63,642 bases of DNA from the NCBI GenBank assembly GCA_902537815.1, contig CACBCS010000010.1, positions 1 to 63,642 of the forward strand. Direction: 5' to 3'. Below the pieces are notes generated by a model, which had not been told where the DNA came from, made no database searches, and saw nothing but the letters and a program-made list of their open reading frames with translations. Each line of letters starts with the position of its first letter. Position 1 is the stretch's first letter. Shown here one piece after another: positions 36,781 to 44,847 of the stretch. Source of the DNA: an uncultured Pseudohongiella sp. (GTDB lineage Bacteria; Pseudomonadota; Gammaproteobacteria; Pseudomonadales; Pseudohongiellaceae). Made by a program: the position numbers and the translations under genes.

Positions 36781-37212
36781 GTGGAAACTGAAATACTATT
36801 TTTGGGACTGGCTGCCTTTCTGGCTGCCACTCTGGTTCCGGTTTCCTCTGAAATTGTCTTCACGGGATACCTGGCGCTGGGTTACAGCAAAAGTGCCTGT
36901 CTGATCATTGCCTCGCTTGGTAATTGCCTGGGCACTTCCGTCAATTATGTGATTGGGATGGCCGGACTGCTGGCCGCCAGAAAATATCTGGGACTGACAC
37001 CAGCTACAGAAGCAAAACTGCAGACTCTGAATCAGCGCTATGGGGCGTGGGCTCTGTTGCTGGCATGGATGCCGGTGATCGGTGATCCGCTCACGGTACT
37101 GGCCGGGGCTGCGCGTACCCGCTGGTGGGTATTTACACTCCTTGTGTTTGGCGGGCGGGTCGCCCGTTACCTGATCATACTCACGCTGTTTGAGGCGAGC
37201 AGCCCGGCCTGA
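36781..37212 (+). CDS. YqaA-like DedA-family small membrane protein
   Basis: This is a 143-residue protein with about four membrane spans. ATLVPVSSEIVFTGYLALG at the N-terminus, the central GNCLGTSVNYVIGMAG and WMPVIGDPLTVLAGAARTRW are the conserved features of YqaA proteins, a short branch of the DedA/SNARE-associated superfamily. Relatives are thought to move or flip lipids, but YqaA itself lacks a proven role. It starts with GTG six bases after the ligase stop, implying coupling or shared transcription. The convergent porin gene ends 19 bases beyond its stop. Confidence 0.8.
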   Translation: METEILFLGLAAFLAATLVPVSSEIVFTGYLALGYSKSACLIIASLGNCLGTSVNYVIGMAGLLAARKYLGLTPATEAKLQTLNQRYGAWALLLAWMPVIGDPLTVLAGAARTRWWVFTLLVFGGRVARYLIILTLFEASSPA

Positions 37213-37230
37213 GTCAGCGCCTGGAACGCC

Positions 37231-38601
37231 TTACAGCCTCAGGATGGTTTGTGCATAAAAGTAATGGCTGTCCCCTTTACGCACCCGGTCCATATACGCG
37301 CCGGGCGCAATATACACATAGCCGCTGTCGATCGTCAGTTTGCCAGAGAACAGATGCCAGCGGACTCGCGTCTCCAGCTGATCGCCGAGATGATCTTCCC
37401 CCAGACCGCCCTCATGCCGATAGCGCGTGATGCGCCAGCCCTGCGCAGGCGCGGCAAGTGAGGGCCGCTGCCACCGGATGTACGCGTCCACGTTGCTAGC
37501 TGGCTGCAGATTCAGCATCAGGCCCGGAGAGCTGGTATTGACCCGCTGAAAAGCACGGAAGGAGCCAGTCGGACCGAAGTCTGGACGCGGCACGCCGAAG
37601 AGGTGATCCAGCTCGTTGGATTCGTTGTCCAGTGGATTCTTGTCACCGCTGCCGTAGTGATATACAAAACTGAGACGTGGCTGCCAGCTCGCCTGAAAGC
37701 TGTAGCCGAATGAGAGATGATAATACCGCGCCTTATGGTTCCGTTGTGGTCCGGATGCATCCAGAGCCGGCGCATCGCCGAATTGATACACGGCTTCTGC
37801 ATCATAGTGCCAGCGACCTGCAGCCGGGCTTCTGAACAGACGTACCCCGGGATTCAGCACATCGAAACGCTGATTGGCCGGTCGATCCCGCCGCTCATCG
37901 GCGCCCAGGAAGAAGAACTGAAGCGAATCTCCCTGCGAGCCCAGTGCTGTGGTGACGTAAGCACCCCAGAAGAAGTCACTCGACTGCCTGTCGGGGCGGG
38001 GTTCGTTATCGATCCAGTCGCCCTCTACCAGTCGCATTGTTGGCCGCGTGTAGAACATTTCTATGGTCGTTCCGCCTGACTCGAGACCGGCATGAACCCC
38101 TGCGAAAGAGTTAATGGTGTTGCGAAACCGATTGCGGGCAACAAAACGCCGGCTTCCCTGATCCATCGTAAACCGGCCTAACTTAACGAACCCGCTGTCG
38201 CCCTCGCGAAAAACGTCTTTGATCGGAAAGCTCACATTGGCCTGCAGGATATCCAGAGGATTGGCGAAAAAGCTGTCCAGTGGCGAACCCTCATCCGTCA
38301 GATAGATTCGCATATCGGCAAGTTCAGCATGCAGAGAGAACCTGTCGAACCTGGCCTCTGTCCTCAGCAGATTGCGCCACTCAAAGCCCTGATCACTGCC
38401 CTCAAGGCCGTTGCGAAACTGCCCATCCAGAAACTGGATGCGGCTTTGCTGCTCGAATCCGACAGACAGCCAATCGGGTAGCCCACCGCTTTGCTGCGCG
38501 TAGGCTGATCGGGGAATCGTTCCCGCGAGAATCCACAATAGAAAAGGAGCAGAAAAATGCTGAATCACGCGCATAAGATTCATCTGATAGTAATGAGACA
38601 T
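37231..38601 (-). CDS. Alginate-export (AlgE-like) outer membrane beta-barrel protein
   Basis: This is a 456-residue protein with a signal peptide ending RSAYAQQ. It has repeated amphipathic beta strands and a terminal aromatic strand YFYAQTILRL, as expected for an outer-membrane barrel. Features such as QGFEWRNLLRTEARFD and DQGSRRFVARNRFRNTIN match the alginate export family, which includes AlgE of Pseudomonas and many porins of unrelated substrates. No alginate biosynthesis genes are nearby. The first in-frame ATG at 38601 lacks a clear Shine-Dalgarno, and starts at 38583 or 38574 are also possible. A TATAAT word on the coding strand at 38671-38676 could be its -10 element. Confidence 0.8.
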   Translation of the reverse strand: MSHYYQMNLMRVIQHFSAPFLLWILAGTIPRSAYAQQSGGLPDWLSVGFEQQSRIQFLDGQFRNGLEGSDQGFEWRNLLRTEARFDRFSLHAELADMRIYLTDEGSPLDSFFANPLDILQANVSFPIKDVFREGDSGFVKLGRFTMDQGSRRFVARNRFRNTINSFAGVHAGLESGGTTIEMFYTRPTMRLVEGDWIDNEPRPDRQSSDFFWGAYVTTALGSQGDSLQFFFLGADERRDRPANQRFDVLNPGVRLFRSPAAGRWHYDAEAVYQFGDAPALDASGPQRNHKARYYHLSFGYSFQASWQPRLSFVYHYGSGDKNPLDNESNELDHLFGVPRPDFGPTGSFRAFQRVNTSSPGLMLNLQPASNVDAYIRWQRPSLAAPAQGWRITRYRHEGGLGEDHLGDQLETRVRWHLFSGKLTIDSGYVYIAPGAYMDRVRKGDSHYFYAQTILRL

Positions 38602-38882
38602 AAATTAGACAGATCCGTTTGATTGACCGGGGCACTGAACGACAACCAGCACTCGGACGACTTTCCGGCCATTATATTTAAATCCCGCGCGTAAAGAAAA
38701 AGCGAGTCGCAAGGCCACGAACGACAAGGCGTCGAACGGCAGCTGAGCATCTAAATCCCACCGTATCCGCCGCAGAGCCCACTATCAAGGGGCCATTTCC
38801 TGAATAAACATCAGACAGTACTCAGCTTTCAAACATGGCGCGCATTGTGCCGCATCTGAATATTGAGCCTAAGAAAGACGAA

Positions 38883-39240
38883 TCAGAAGTTTGGCAGAGA
38901 AAGCAGGCGCTCGGCGTGAAACAGAGGGTCTGCGGCCTGCAGAATTTTCAGCCGTAACTGGTGGTTATACTCCGGGCGCTGCGCCAGGAACTCCCGGACG
39001 ATAGCTGCCGCTGCCGGCGTGTTGTGACTACCCAGCGTGGCCCCTAACCATCGCGCCGGAAAGAAAATATCGCCGGTGACCTGTATCTCCTCCAGCAGCT
39101 CCAGGCTGGGCAGAATATACGCTTCAGCATCGTCTCTTCTCACGGGGTGATGCAGCGCATCAAGGGCGCCAAGTACCCAGGATTCAATGGCCCGGTTGTC
39201 TTCATCGGCAAGCGTTTCAAAAGGTGAGGGCCAGATGAAG
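38883..39240 (-). pseudogene. Remnant of M1-type aminopeptidase C-terminal domain
   Basis: Read leftwards, a frame with WPSPFETLADEDNRAIESW, then ILPSLELLEEIQVTGDIFFP and LRLKILQAADPLF, ends at 38883. This pattern matches my recollection of the C-terminal helical part of M1 metallopeptidases in Gammaproteobacteria. The catalytic HExxH domain is absent: the same frame meets a TAG a short way upstream (about 39283) and no N-terminal part precedes it. A GTG at 39143 would give 86 residues, but homology continues upstream of it, so I treat it as a gene remnant. It lies between the porin gene and the cytochrome oxidase gene. The family assignment is moderate. Confidence 0.5.
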
Positions 39241-39362
39241 ACTAGATAAGGGCTAGATATAGGACACCGCTGCCGGGCACTGCGGGCCTAAATGTCATTC
39301 CTTGCCTTCGCGAATTTTAGTACCATGTCTAGACGTTCCGGTTTTCAAAGAGAGCAATTCCT

Positions 39363-42056
39363 TTGTCTGAAGTACTTGACGCTAGCGCCGTCCGCGAATC
39401 GCCATCTTCACCTGCGCCCGAAGGTCAAAACCACCCTTTGCCAGATGCTATTATCCATAACGACCTGATTCGTGCCCACGGGATCGCCGCATTCACCATG
39501 CTGCTGCTGGCGGTCACATTCGGAATCGTCGCCTCCTTGCAGTTTTTCCTGCCAGAGTTAACCAGCGAGATAGCCAGCTGGGGCCGCCTCCGCTTCGCTC
39601 ACACACAGGGCATCATGCTGGGGTGGCTGGGCAATGCGTTTATCGCGTTTCTTTATCTCGCCGCGCCGGTTTTAAGTGGGAGACCCGTCACCAGTGAAAA
39701 GCTTGGCTGGTTTTTGTTTGGTCTGTGGAATTTAGGTGTACTCCTGCCCGGATGGCTTCTGGTACTTAACGGCTTCAGCCAGCCACTGGAATGGGCAGAA
39801 TTTCCGATGCTGGTCGATGCTGTCATGATTGGCGGGCTCACGCTCGCGGCAATTCAGTTTTTACCGCCCTTTTTTAGACGCGGATTTGAAAATCTGTACG
39901 TCTCAAGCTGGTACATCATCGGTGGGCTGGTGTTCTCACTGATGAGTTTTCCAATGGGCAACATCGTTCCGGAATTTATACCCGGGGCTGCGGGTGCCGC
40001 CTTCAGTGGACTCTGGATTCATGATGCGGTCGGCCTTTTTGTGACACCAATGGCACTGGCGATTCTTTACTATGTCATTCCAGCCAGTACGGGTCGCCCG
40101 GTCTTCAGCCATTTTTTGTCCATGTTAGGATTCTGGGGCCTGTTCTTTCTCTACCCCCTGAACGGAACCCACCACTACATTTACTCGGTCATCCCCATGT
40201 CCACCCAGACCATCGCAATTCTGGCCTCGACTCTTCTGGGCCTGGTAGTGGTGGTAGTGGTCAGCAATCTCATGCTTTCGCAGCGCGGCGCCGGCTGGCT
40301 GGCGAAAGATCCTGCGCTGCGTTTTGCCTCAACGTCTGTGCTGTTCTATCTCATCGTCAGCCTGCAAGGCTCCGCGCAGGCCAACATGGGGTTCAGTGAG
40401 ACTATTCATTTCACCGACTACGTCATCGGGCATTCTCATCTCGCAATGCTGGGTTTCGCGACCTTTGCCAGCATCGCGGGACTGCTTCACGCCTGGCAGA
40501 AAATGACGGATGCCCCGTATCACGCCGGAGCTATTAACGCCGCTTACTGGCTGACCACGTTCGGCATCGTCGTGATGGTCAGTGATCTGACGCTCGCCGG
40601 TCTCGCGCAGGGGGACCTCTGGAAATCCGGGGCGCCATGGGTCGTCTCGCTGCGGGCCTCCGAGCCCTACTGGGTAATCAGAACCCTTTCCGCCATTCCG
40701 GTCACCGCTGGCTTCGGTCTGTTGTGCTACGGCTTGCTCAAGGGGCCAAGAGGAGCCGGCGCAAGAGCACTGGCCGAAGCCAGGGCAACGATCAGTCAAG
40801 CCGGACAGTCAGTCACTGGCGAAAGTCATCAGAATCCGCTTAAAGCGCTGCGGATGTCCTACATTGCAGCCTCAGTTGCGGGAGTCACCTTCTTCATTCT
40901 TTCGGTTTCTCTGCTGGGACTGCTGCCCCGGTCGACTCTGAATGATCAGATTGCGTCACTGGCACCGACGGCCAGCTTGAAACTGACCGCCTCTGAGCAC
41001 CGGGGCCGGCAAATCTATGCCAGAGAGGGCTGCGCCTATTGTCACACGCAACAGATCCGGTTCGTCGAGGCCGACATCGAACGCTTCGGTGCAGCGACCC
41101 TGGCCTGGGAAGACAGCATGGAAACTCCTCACATGCTGGGGACACGGCGGATTGGCCCCGATCTGTCCAGAGCCGCGAATACCCGCACAGACCAGTGGCA
41201 CTTGGCTCATCTGTTCGCGCCCCGGAGCGTGGTACCCAGATCAATCATGCCCTCCTACCCCGAATTTTTCGATGGCACGCCCACCAAGCCCCGCCAGGAG
41301 GCACTGGATCTGGTTGCCTATCTCAACACCTTAGGTCGAAGTCGGGAATTGGCGTGGCCAGAGGGCGAGATCGCTATGCGCCAGGCTGCCGGGGACGATC
41401 AGTGGACTCTGATGTCACTGGACGCCGACCAGCTTAACGCGCATCCAGCGCGCACTCGTCCCCGTGGCAACGCCCCCAGCCTGCGGGATCAGGCACCTGC
41501 CCGCGAAGGCCGCAGGCTGTGGGCACAAAATTGCGAAGGCTGCCATGGCGAAGACGGCGCCGGTGATGGCCCTGCCGCAGCCTGGCTGCAGCCGGCGCCG
41601 GTCAACCTGACAGAGCATGAGTACCGCACAGATTTGCTGGCTGACATACTCTACAACGGGGTATACGGCAGCTCGATGCCGGGCTGGCGCGACCACAGCC
41701 CTGCGCAACTGGCTGCGCTGGTTCAGGTCGTCCAGAGCTTCAGCAAAATCGAGCCAATCCCCAGCGACAGCAACACCACACTCGGCGCCGAAGTCTTTCA
41801 GACACACTGCGCCGAGTGCCACGGCGAGGCAGGTGATGGGAACGGCTTTGCGGTCGCGAATTTGCCCATCCCAGTTCCACCGACCGACTTCACCCGGGAG
41901 CGGCTTAGCATGGCAGCCAGCCTCAGGGTTCTGAATCAGGGCGTTGCCGGAACCACCATGGCGCCCTGGGGCGACCGGCTCAGCGAGACTGAAATCAGGG
42001 CTGTCGCCACTTATTTGCAAACGCTTTATCAGCCTGAAACAGGAGCTGGCGAATGA
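39363..42056 (+). CDS. Fused cbb3-type oxidase: CcoN-CcoO with two extra cytochrome c domains
   Basis: This is an 897-residue membrane haem-copper oxidase. Residues of about 35-470 are CcoN-like: haem b ligand His80, CuB ligands His220 and His270/His271, the crosslinking Tyr264, and His357/His359 in VIGHSHLAML. Residues of about 495-660 are CcoO-like: an anchor span, CAYCHTQQ (haem at 557-561), GTRRIGPDLSR and SIMPSYP. Two further c-type domains follow, CEGCH at 724-728 and CAECH at 816-820. It would reduce O2 with electrons from periplasmic cytochromes. The canonical FEG glutamate of helix VIII is Gln335 here. The start is TTG at 39363 with AGAGAG upstream. A 56-residue protein and tsdA follow, each with ATGA overlap. 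I see no FNR box upstream. Confidence 0.9.
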   Translation: MSEVLDASAVRESPSSPAPEGQNHPLPDAIIHNDLIRAHGIAAFTMLLLAVTFGIVASLQFFLPELTSEIASWGRLRFAHTQGIMLGWLGNAFIAFLYLAAPVLSGRPVTSEKLGWFLFGLWNLGVLLPGWLLVLNGFSQPLEWAEFPMLVDAVMIGGLTLAAIQFLPPFFRRGFENLYVSSWYIIGGLVFSLMSFPMGNIVPEFIPGAAGAAFSGLWIHDAVGLFVTPMALAILYYVIPASTGRPVFSHFLSMLGFWGLFFLYPLNGTHHYIYSVIPMSTQTIAILASTLLGLVVVVVVSNLMLSQRGAGWLAKDPALRFASTSVLFYLIVSLQGSAQANMGFSETIHFTDYVIGHSHLAMLGFATFASIAGLLHAWQKMTDAPYHAGAINAAYWLTTFGIVVMVSDLTLAGLAQGDLWKSGAPWVVSLRASEPYWVIRTLSAIPVTAGFGLLCYGLLKGPRGAGARALAEARATISQAGQSVTGESHQNPLKALRMSYIAASVAGVTFFILSVSLLGLLPRSTLNDQIASLAPTASLKLTASEHRGRQIYAREGCAYCHTQQIRFVEADIERFGAATLAWEDSMETPHMLGTRRIGPDLSRAANTRTDQWHLAHLFAPRSVVPRSIMPSYPEFFDGTPTKPRQEALDLVAYLNTLGRSRELAWPEGEIAMRQAAGDDQWTLMSLDADQLNAHPARTRPRGNAPSLRDQAPAREGRRLWAQNCEGCHGEDGAGDGPAAAWLQPAPVNLTEHEYRTDLLADILYNGVYGSSMPGWRDHSPAQLAALVQVVQSFSKIEPIPSDSNTTLGAEVFQTHCAECHGEAGDGNGFAVANLPIPVPPTDFTRERLSMAASLRVLNQGVAGTTMAPWGDRLSETEIRAVATYLQTLYQPETGAGE

Positions 42057-42223
42057 TCAGCGCACTGATTGTTTATGGGACCCTTGGTGCCGTTGTCAGC
42101 TACAGCCTGCTGTACTGGCTAAAACCGGGATGGCGCCAGAGTATTGAGCAGCCAAAGCATATTTTCCAGCGTCAGCTGGACGCGTATGATAGCCAGCAAC
42201 AACCAGACGAGAGCGACCCATGA
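42053..42223 (+). CDS. 56-residue single-span membrane protein of oxidase-tsdA operon
   Basis: The ATG at 42053 overlaps the oxidase TGA (ATGA), and its own TGA overlaps the ATG of tsdA at 42220 (ATGA). The product has one membrane span (ISALIVYGTLGAVVSYSLLY) followed by a charged, Gln/Asp-rich C-terminal tail. Size, topology and position resemble CcoQ- or CcoM-like small subunits of cbb3 oxidases, but sequence similarity to them is not evident to me. Tight overlaps on both sides indicate that it is expressed in step with oxidase and dehydrogenase, perhaps stabilising their association (inference). It falls below usual length cut-offs and would be easily missed. Confidence 0.8.
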   Translation: MISALIVYGTLGAVVSYSLLYWLKPGWRQSIEQPKHIFQRQLDAYDSQQQPDESDP

Positions 42224-43173
42224 GCCGAGAGCGAGTTCTTCACCCACAGCGTGGCCCTGCGCAGGCCGCACTTCTTATTGCCGCCGCCATCGGTCTGTGC
42301 GTTGTTTTGGGCACGCTGTGGTTACAAAGCGAACCGCCAGCAGAACGCTACAGCGAACCCAGTGTGGAATATGGACGCCAGCTTATTCGTGACACCGCGC
42401 GGAATATGGGCCCGGCCCATGAAGACCCGACCATGCGATATACCGGCACTTCCATGGACTGCGCCTCCTGTCATCTCGACACCGGCACCCGGCCTGGCAC
42501 GCTGTCGCTGTTACAGGCTGCCCAGCGCTATCCCCGATTTTCCGGCCGCGACGGCAGGGAGGGGGATCTTAGAGACCGCATCAATGGCTGCATGACGCGC
42601 AGTATGAACGGCAGAGAACTGGATCGGGAGAGCGTTCAGATGCGCTCAATGGAAATGTATATCAGACAGCTCAATAATCAGTACGCTGTCATGGGAGAGA
42701 CCCGCCAGATGCCTTACGAGCCACCCGCGTTTACTGAGCCTGACCGGGCCGCTAATGTGGCAGCGGGCGGGCTGGTCTTTGAGGCGAATTGTGCAGTCTG
42801 TCACGGGTCCGACGGTCAAGGCCTGCTGGCTGCGATTGATAGATCAGAAGGGTATCTCTTTCCCCCGCTGTGGGGGCCGGACAGTTTCAACAACGGCGCA
42901 GGCATGACGCGTCTTCTGACTGCGGCGCGCTTTATCAAGGCACGGATGCCTCTGGGCAAGCCAGATCTGACTGACGACGAGGCCTACGATGTCGCAGCGT
43001 ATATGAATTCCCACGAAAGGCCGCAGCGACCGAATCTGGAAGTCGACTATCCTGATTTAAAAAATAAGCCAGTCGACAGCCCCTATCCGCCCTACGCTGA
43101 TGAATTCCCGATCGAACAGCATCGACTGGGGCCGTTCCAGCCGATCCGTGATTTTTACCGCGGGCTGGAGTAA
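42220..43173 (+). CDS. tsdA: TsdA-type thiosulfate dehydrogenase, dihaem cytochrome c
   Basis: This is a 317-residue periplasm-facing dihaem cytochrome. Haem 1 binds at CASCH (81-85) with the unusual axial Cys124 in RINGCMTRSMNG, the hallmark of TsdA. Haem 2 binds at CAVCH (191-195) with candidate axial Met243 in RFIKARMPLGKP. The segment FPPLWGPDSFNNGAGM and the late DVAAYMNSHERP are also TsdA features. TsdA oxidises two thiosulfates to tetrathionate (some members favour the reverse). The N-terminal hydrophobic stretch at about 15-36 lacks a good cleavage site and looks like a membrane anchor. Its coupling to an oxidase gene suggests direct electron delivery to oxygen. Confidence 0.88.
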   Translation: MSRERVLHPQRGPAQAALLIAAAIGLCVVLGTLWLQSEPPAERYSEPSVEYGRQLIRDTARNMGPAHEDPTMRYTGTSMDCASCHLDTGTRPGTLSLLQAAQRYPRFSGRDGREGDLRDRINGCMTRSMNGRELDRESVQMRSMEMYIRQLNNQYAVMGETRQMPYEPPAFTEPDRAANVAAGGLVFEANCAVCHGSDGQGLLAAIDRSEGYLFPPLWGPDSFNNGAGMTRLLTAARFIKARMPLGKPDLTDDEAYDVAAYMNSHERPQRPNLEVDYPDLKNKPVDSPYPPYADEFPIEQHRLGPFQPIRDFYRGLE

Positions 43174-43309
43174 ATCCGGCTCGATTCCAAAGCAGTCCGA
43201 ATCAGGAAAGCCCCGGAACAGAATTGGCTTCGGGGGCGCAGCCATTCAAGGGCTTCTCAACAGGCACTTGCCGACAGTTGAGTGTCTCAGACCGAACGTC
43301 CATGACTGA

Positions 43310-44014
43310 CTAGCCTGCATAGAACAGGCTGTAGCCATACTCCTGCGACCGGGTGGCCGCTATAACGCCGGCAGGCACAAACCGACTGGTGGCGATGTTT
43401 TCCTGTATCAACTCCGCGTAGTGGCTGGCTGCAGACTGCCCGGTAACCGCAGAGAGCCGGCGGGACATGGAGTGCGTCGCACGATTGCAGATGGCAAAGT
43501 GAACGCCGCGCCCGCGAACATGATCAAGCGTATTGCCGATATTGCCGAAATTCGCCCCTTCAAGGTTCAGCGGATTGACCGCAAGCGGGCTATCCCCACC
43601 GGGAACAGAGAGCCTGGTTACACGGCTGAACACTTCTCCGTACTTCTGCCACATGGCATCGGTGTAGCCTAATGCCGTCGCGGCGTGCCGGAAACAGACA
43701 ATCATCGCGTACTCATCATCTGCACCAGCGTAGTCTTCCTGATGCGCAGAAAGAATGTTGTTTGCATAAAGCACGGCGGTGGCGCCCCCCACCCCGCTCG
43801 CTGAATCGATGAAGACCCGATGATCCTTATAGCCGGCCAGACTCCCCATCCAGGCGTCCTTGTCGTGGCGAGGAGGTCGAAACCCCTCGCCATCCAACCC
43901 CTGCGCCTTGGCAGCGCGACTGCCGGCCGCCAGGGCTCCCGCAGTTGCAGCCACGCCGACACCCGCGAGAAATCGCCGACGATGGGTCCGCGGAGCGTTC
44001 CGGTCCTCACTCAT
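43310..44014 (-). CDS. Tat-exported DsrE-like protein
   Basis: This is a 234-residue protein with a twin-arginine signal HRRRFLAGVG and AGSRAAKAQ cleavage region. The mature part has a DsrE/DsrF-like pattern: DHRVFIDSAS, a long helix with ANNILSA, EYAMIVCFRHAATALG, then RGVHFAICNRAT with a conserved Cys, and FVPAGV..RSQEYGYSLFY at the end. DsrE-fold proteins bind or relay sulfur on cysteine, and the Tat-exported branch is poorly characterised. It is convergent with tsdA (136-base gap), which fits a sulfur-related role. GGAGG precedes the start. It is downstream of the secreted protein at 44046-44630 by 31 bases, so they are probably co-transcribed. Confidence 0.7.
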   Translation of the reverse strand: MSEDRNAPRTHRRRFLAGVGVAATAGALAAGSRAAKAQGLDGEGFRPPRHDKDAWMGSLAGYKDHRVFIDSASGVGGATAVLYANNILSAHQEDYAGADDEYAMIVCFRHAATALGYTDAMWQKYGEVFSRVTRLSVPGGDSPLAVNPLNLEGANFGNIGNTLDHVRGRGVHFAICNRATHSMSRRLSAVTGQSAASHYAELIQENIATSRFVPAGVIAATRSQEYGYSLFYAG

Positions 44015-44045
44015 GAGCCTTCCTCCTTGCCAGCGAGGCTGATTC

Positions 44046-44630
44046 CTATTGATTGGAGTATTCCGTGCCGTTAACAGGAATCATCAGATGCGCACCCGAA
44101 GTGCCGGACCGCATCATCCAGGGAGTGCCCACACCAGCAAGCGAATTGTCTCGCTGAGAGCCGGTAGGCATACCCAGGTGTTCCGCAGTGGCGTTGGGAA
44201 GAGACACCACGAACAGATACTGAATGCGATCAGAAGTGTCGAAGCGTCGATAGCTCAGCGCACCGAACTGGCGCGGAGGAATGTCACCGGCGTCTTCAGC
44301 GCGTTGCAGCGCCATCTGCAGTTCATCGCCTTCCATGCCCTGCGCAGACAATTTGGCCTGCAGGTCACGTCTGGCGCGCTGGGAAACAGGTCCGCAGCGG
44401 GTGAAACCTTCATCGTCAGTGGGCTGACATTCAACGTGATTACTGCCGACTTTCAAAGTCACGCGATTGCCTTCATCGTCATAGGTATAAACGGTGGCAT
44501 CAGCGCGAAGATCCATCGGCAGCGGCGACAGGGCCTTGTCAATCGATGCCTGATCGGTCTGCGCGGTAGCGCCTGTAGCACAGAGCAGGCCTGCCATAAT
44601 GAAAGCAGCAGTGTGTTTAATTCTGTTCAT
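44046..44630 (-). CDS. Hypothetical secreted protein
   Basis: This is a 194-residue protein with a clear signal peptide (MAGLLCATGATAQ). The mature part contains VYTYDDEGNRVTLKVGSNHV, two cysteines that may form a disulfide (in HVECQP and TRCGP), and a helical QAKLSAQGMEGDELQMALQR segment. The C-terminal part ends HLMIPVNGTEYSNQ. I do not recognise the family. GGGAG precedes the ATG at 44630. It is the first gene of a probable two-gene unit with the Tat-exported DsrE-like protein, adjacent to the thiosulfate dehydrogenase-oxidase operon, so it may have a role there (inference from position). Confidence 0.65.
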   Translation of the reverse strand: MNRIKHTAAFIMAGLLCATGATAQTDQASIDKALSPLPMDLRADATVYTYDDEGNRVTLKVGSNHVECQPTDDEGFTRCGPVSQRARRDLQAKLSAQGMEGDELQMALQRAEDAGDIPPRQFGALSYRRFDTSDRIQYLFVVSLPNATAEHLGMPTGSQRDNSLAGVGTPWMMRSGTSGAHLMIPVNGTEYSNQ

Positions 44631-44847
44631 AACAATCTCCCATGAGCTATCGTGTAGAGCTGTCTTTTTTCGACAGGACTTTTGTGTTCATAGACGCACA
44701 GGCCATCGGGTTGCCGTCGCCCGTGTCGTTTGGACCCCTTAACATAACCGCTCTGGTCGGGAGTGAAAAGTCATTATCTGTTACAGCGATGGCACCCGGC
44801 AGCACCCGCAGCCAGCTAGTGTGCAGCTATAAAACGGCCCGCCCGTC

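Noticed and set aside
39241..39362. Search for an FNR/ANR box (TTGAT-N4-ATCAA) before the fused oxidase
   Set aside because: No such site is visible, so oxygen-dependent control by FNR is not supported.
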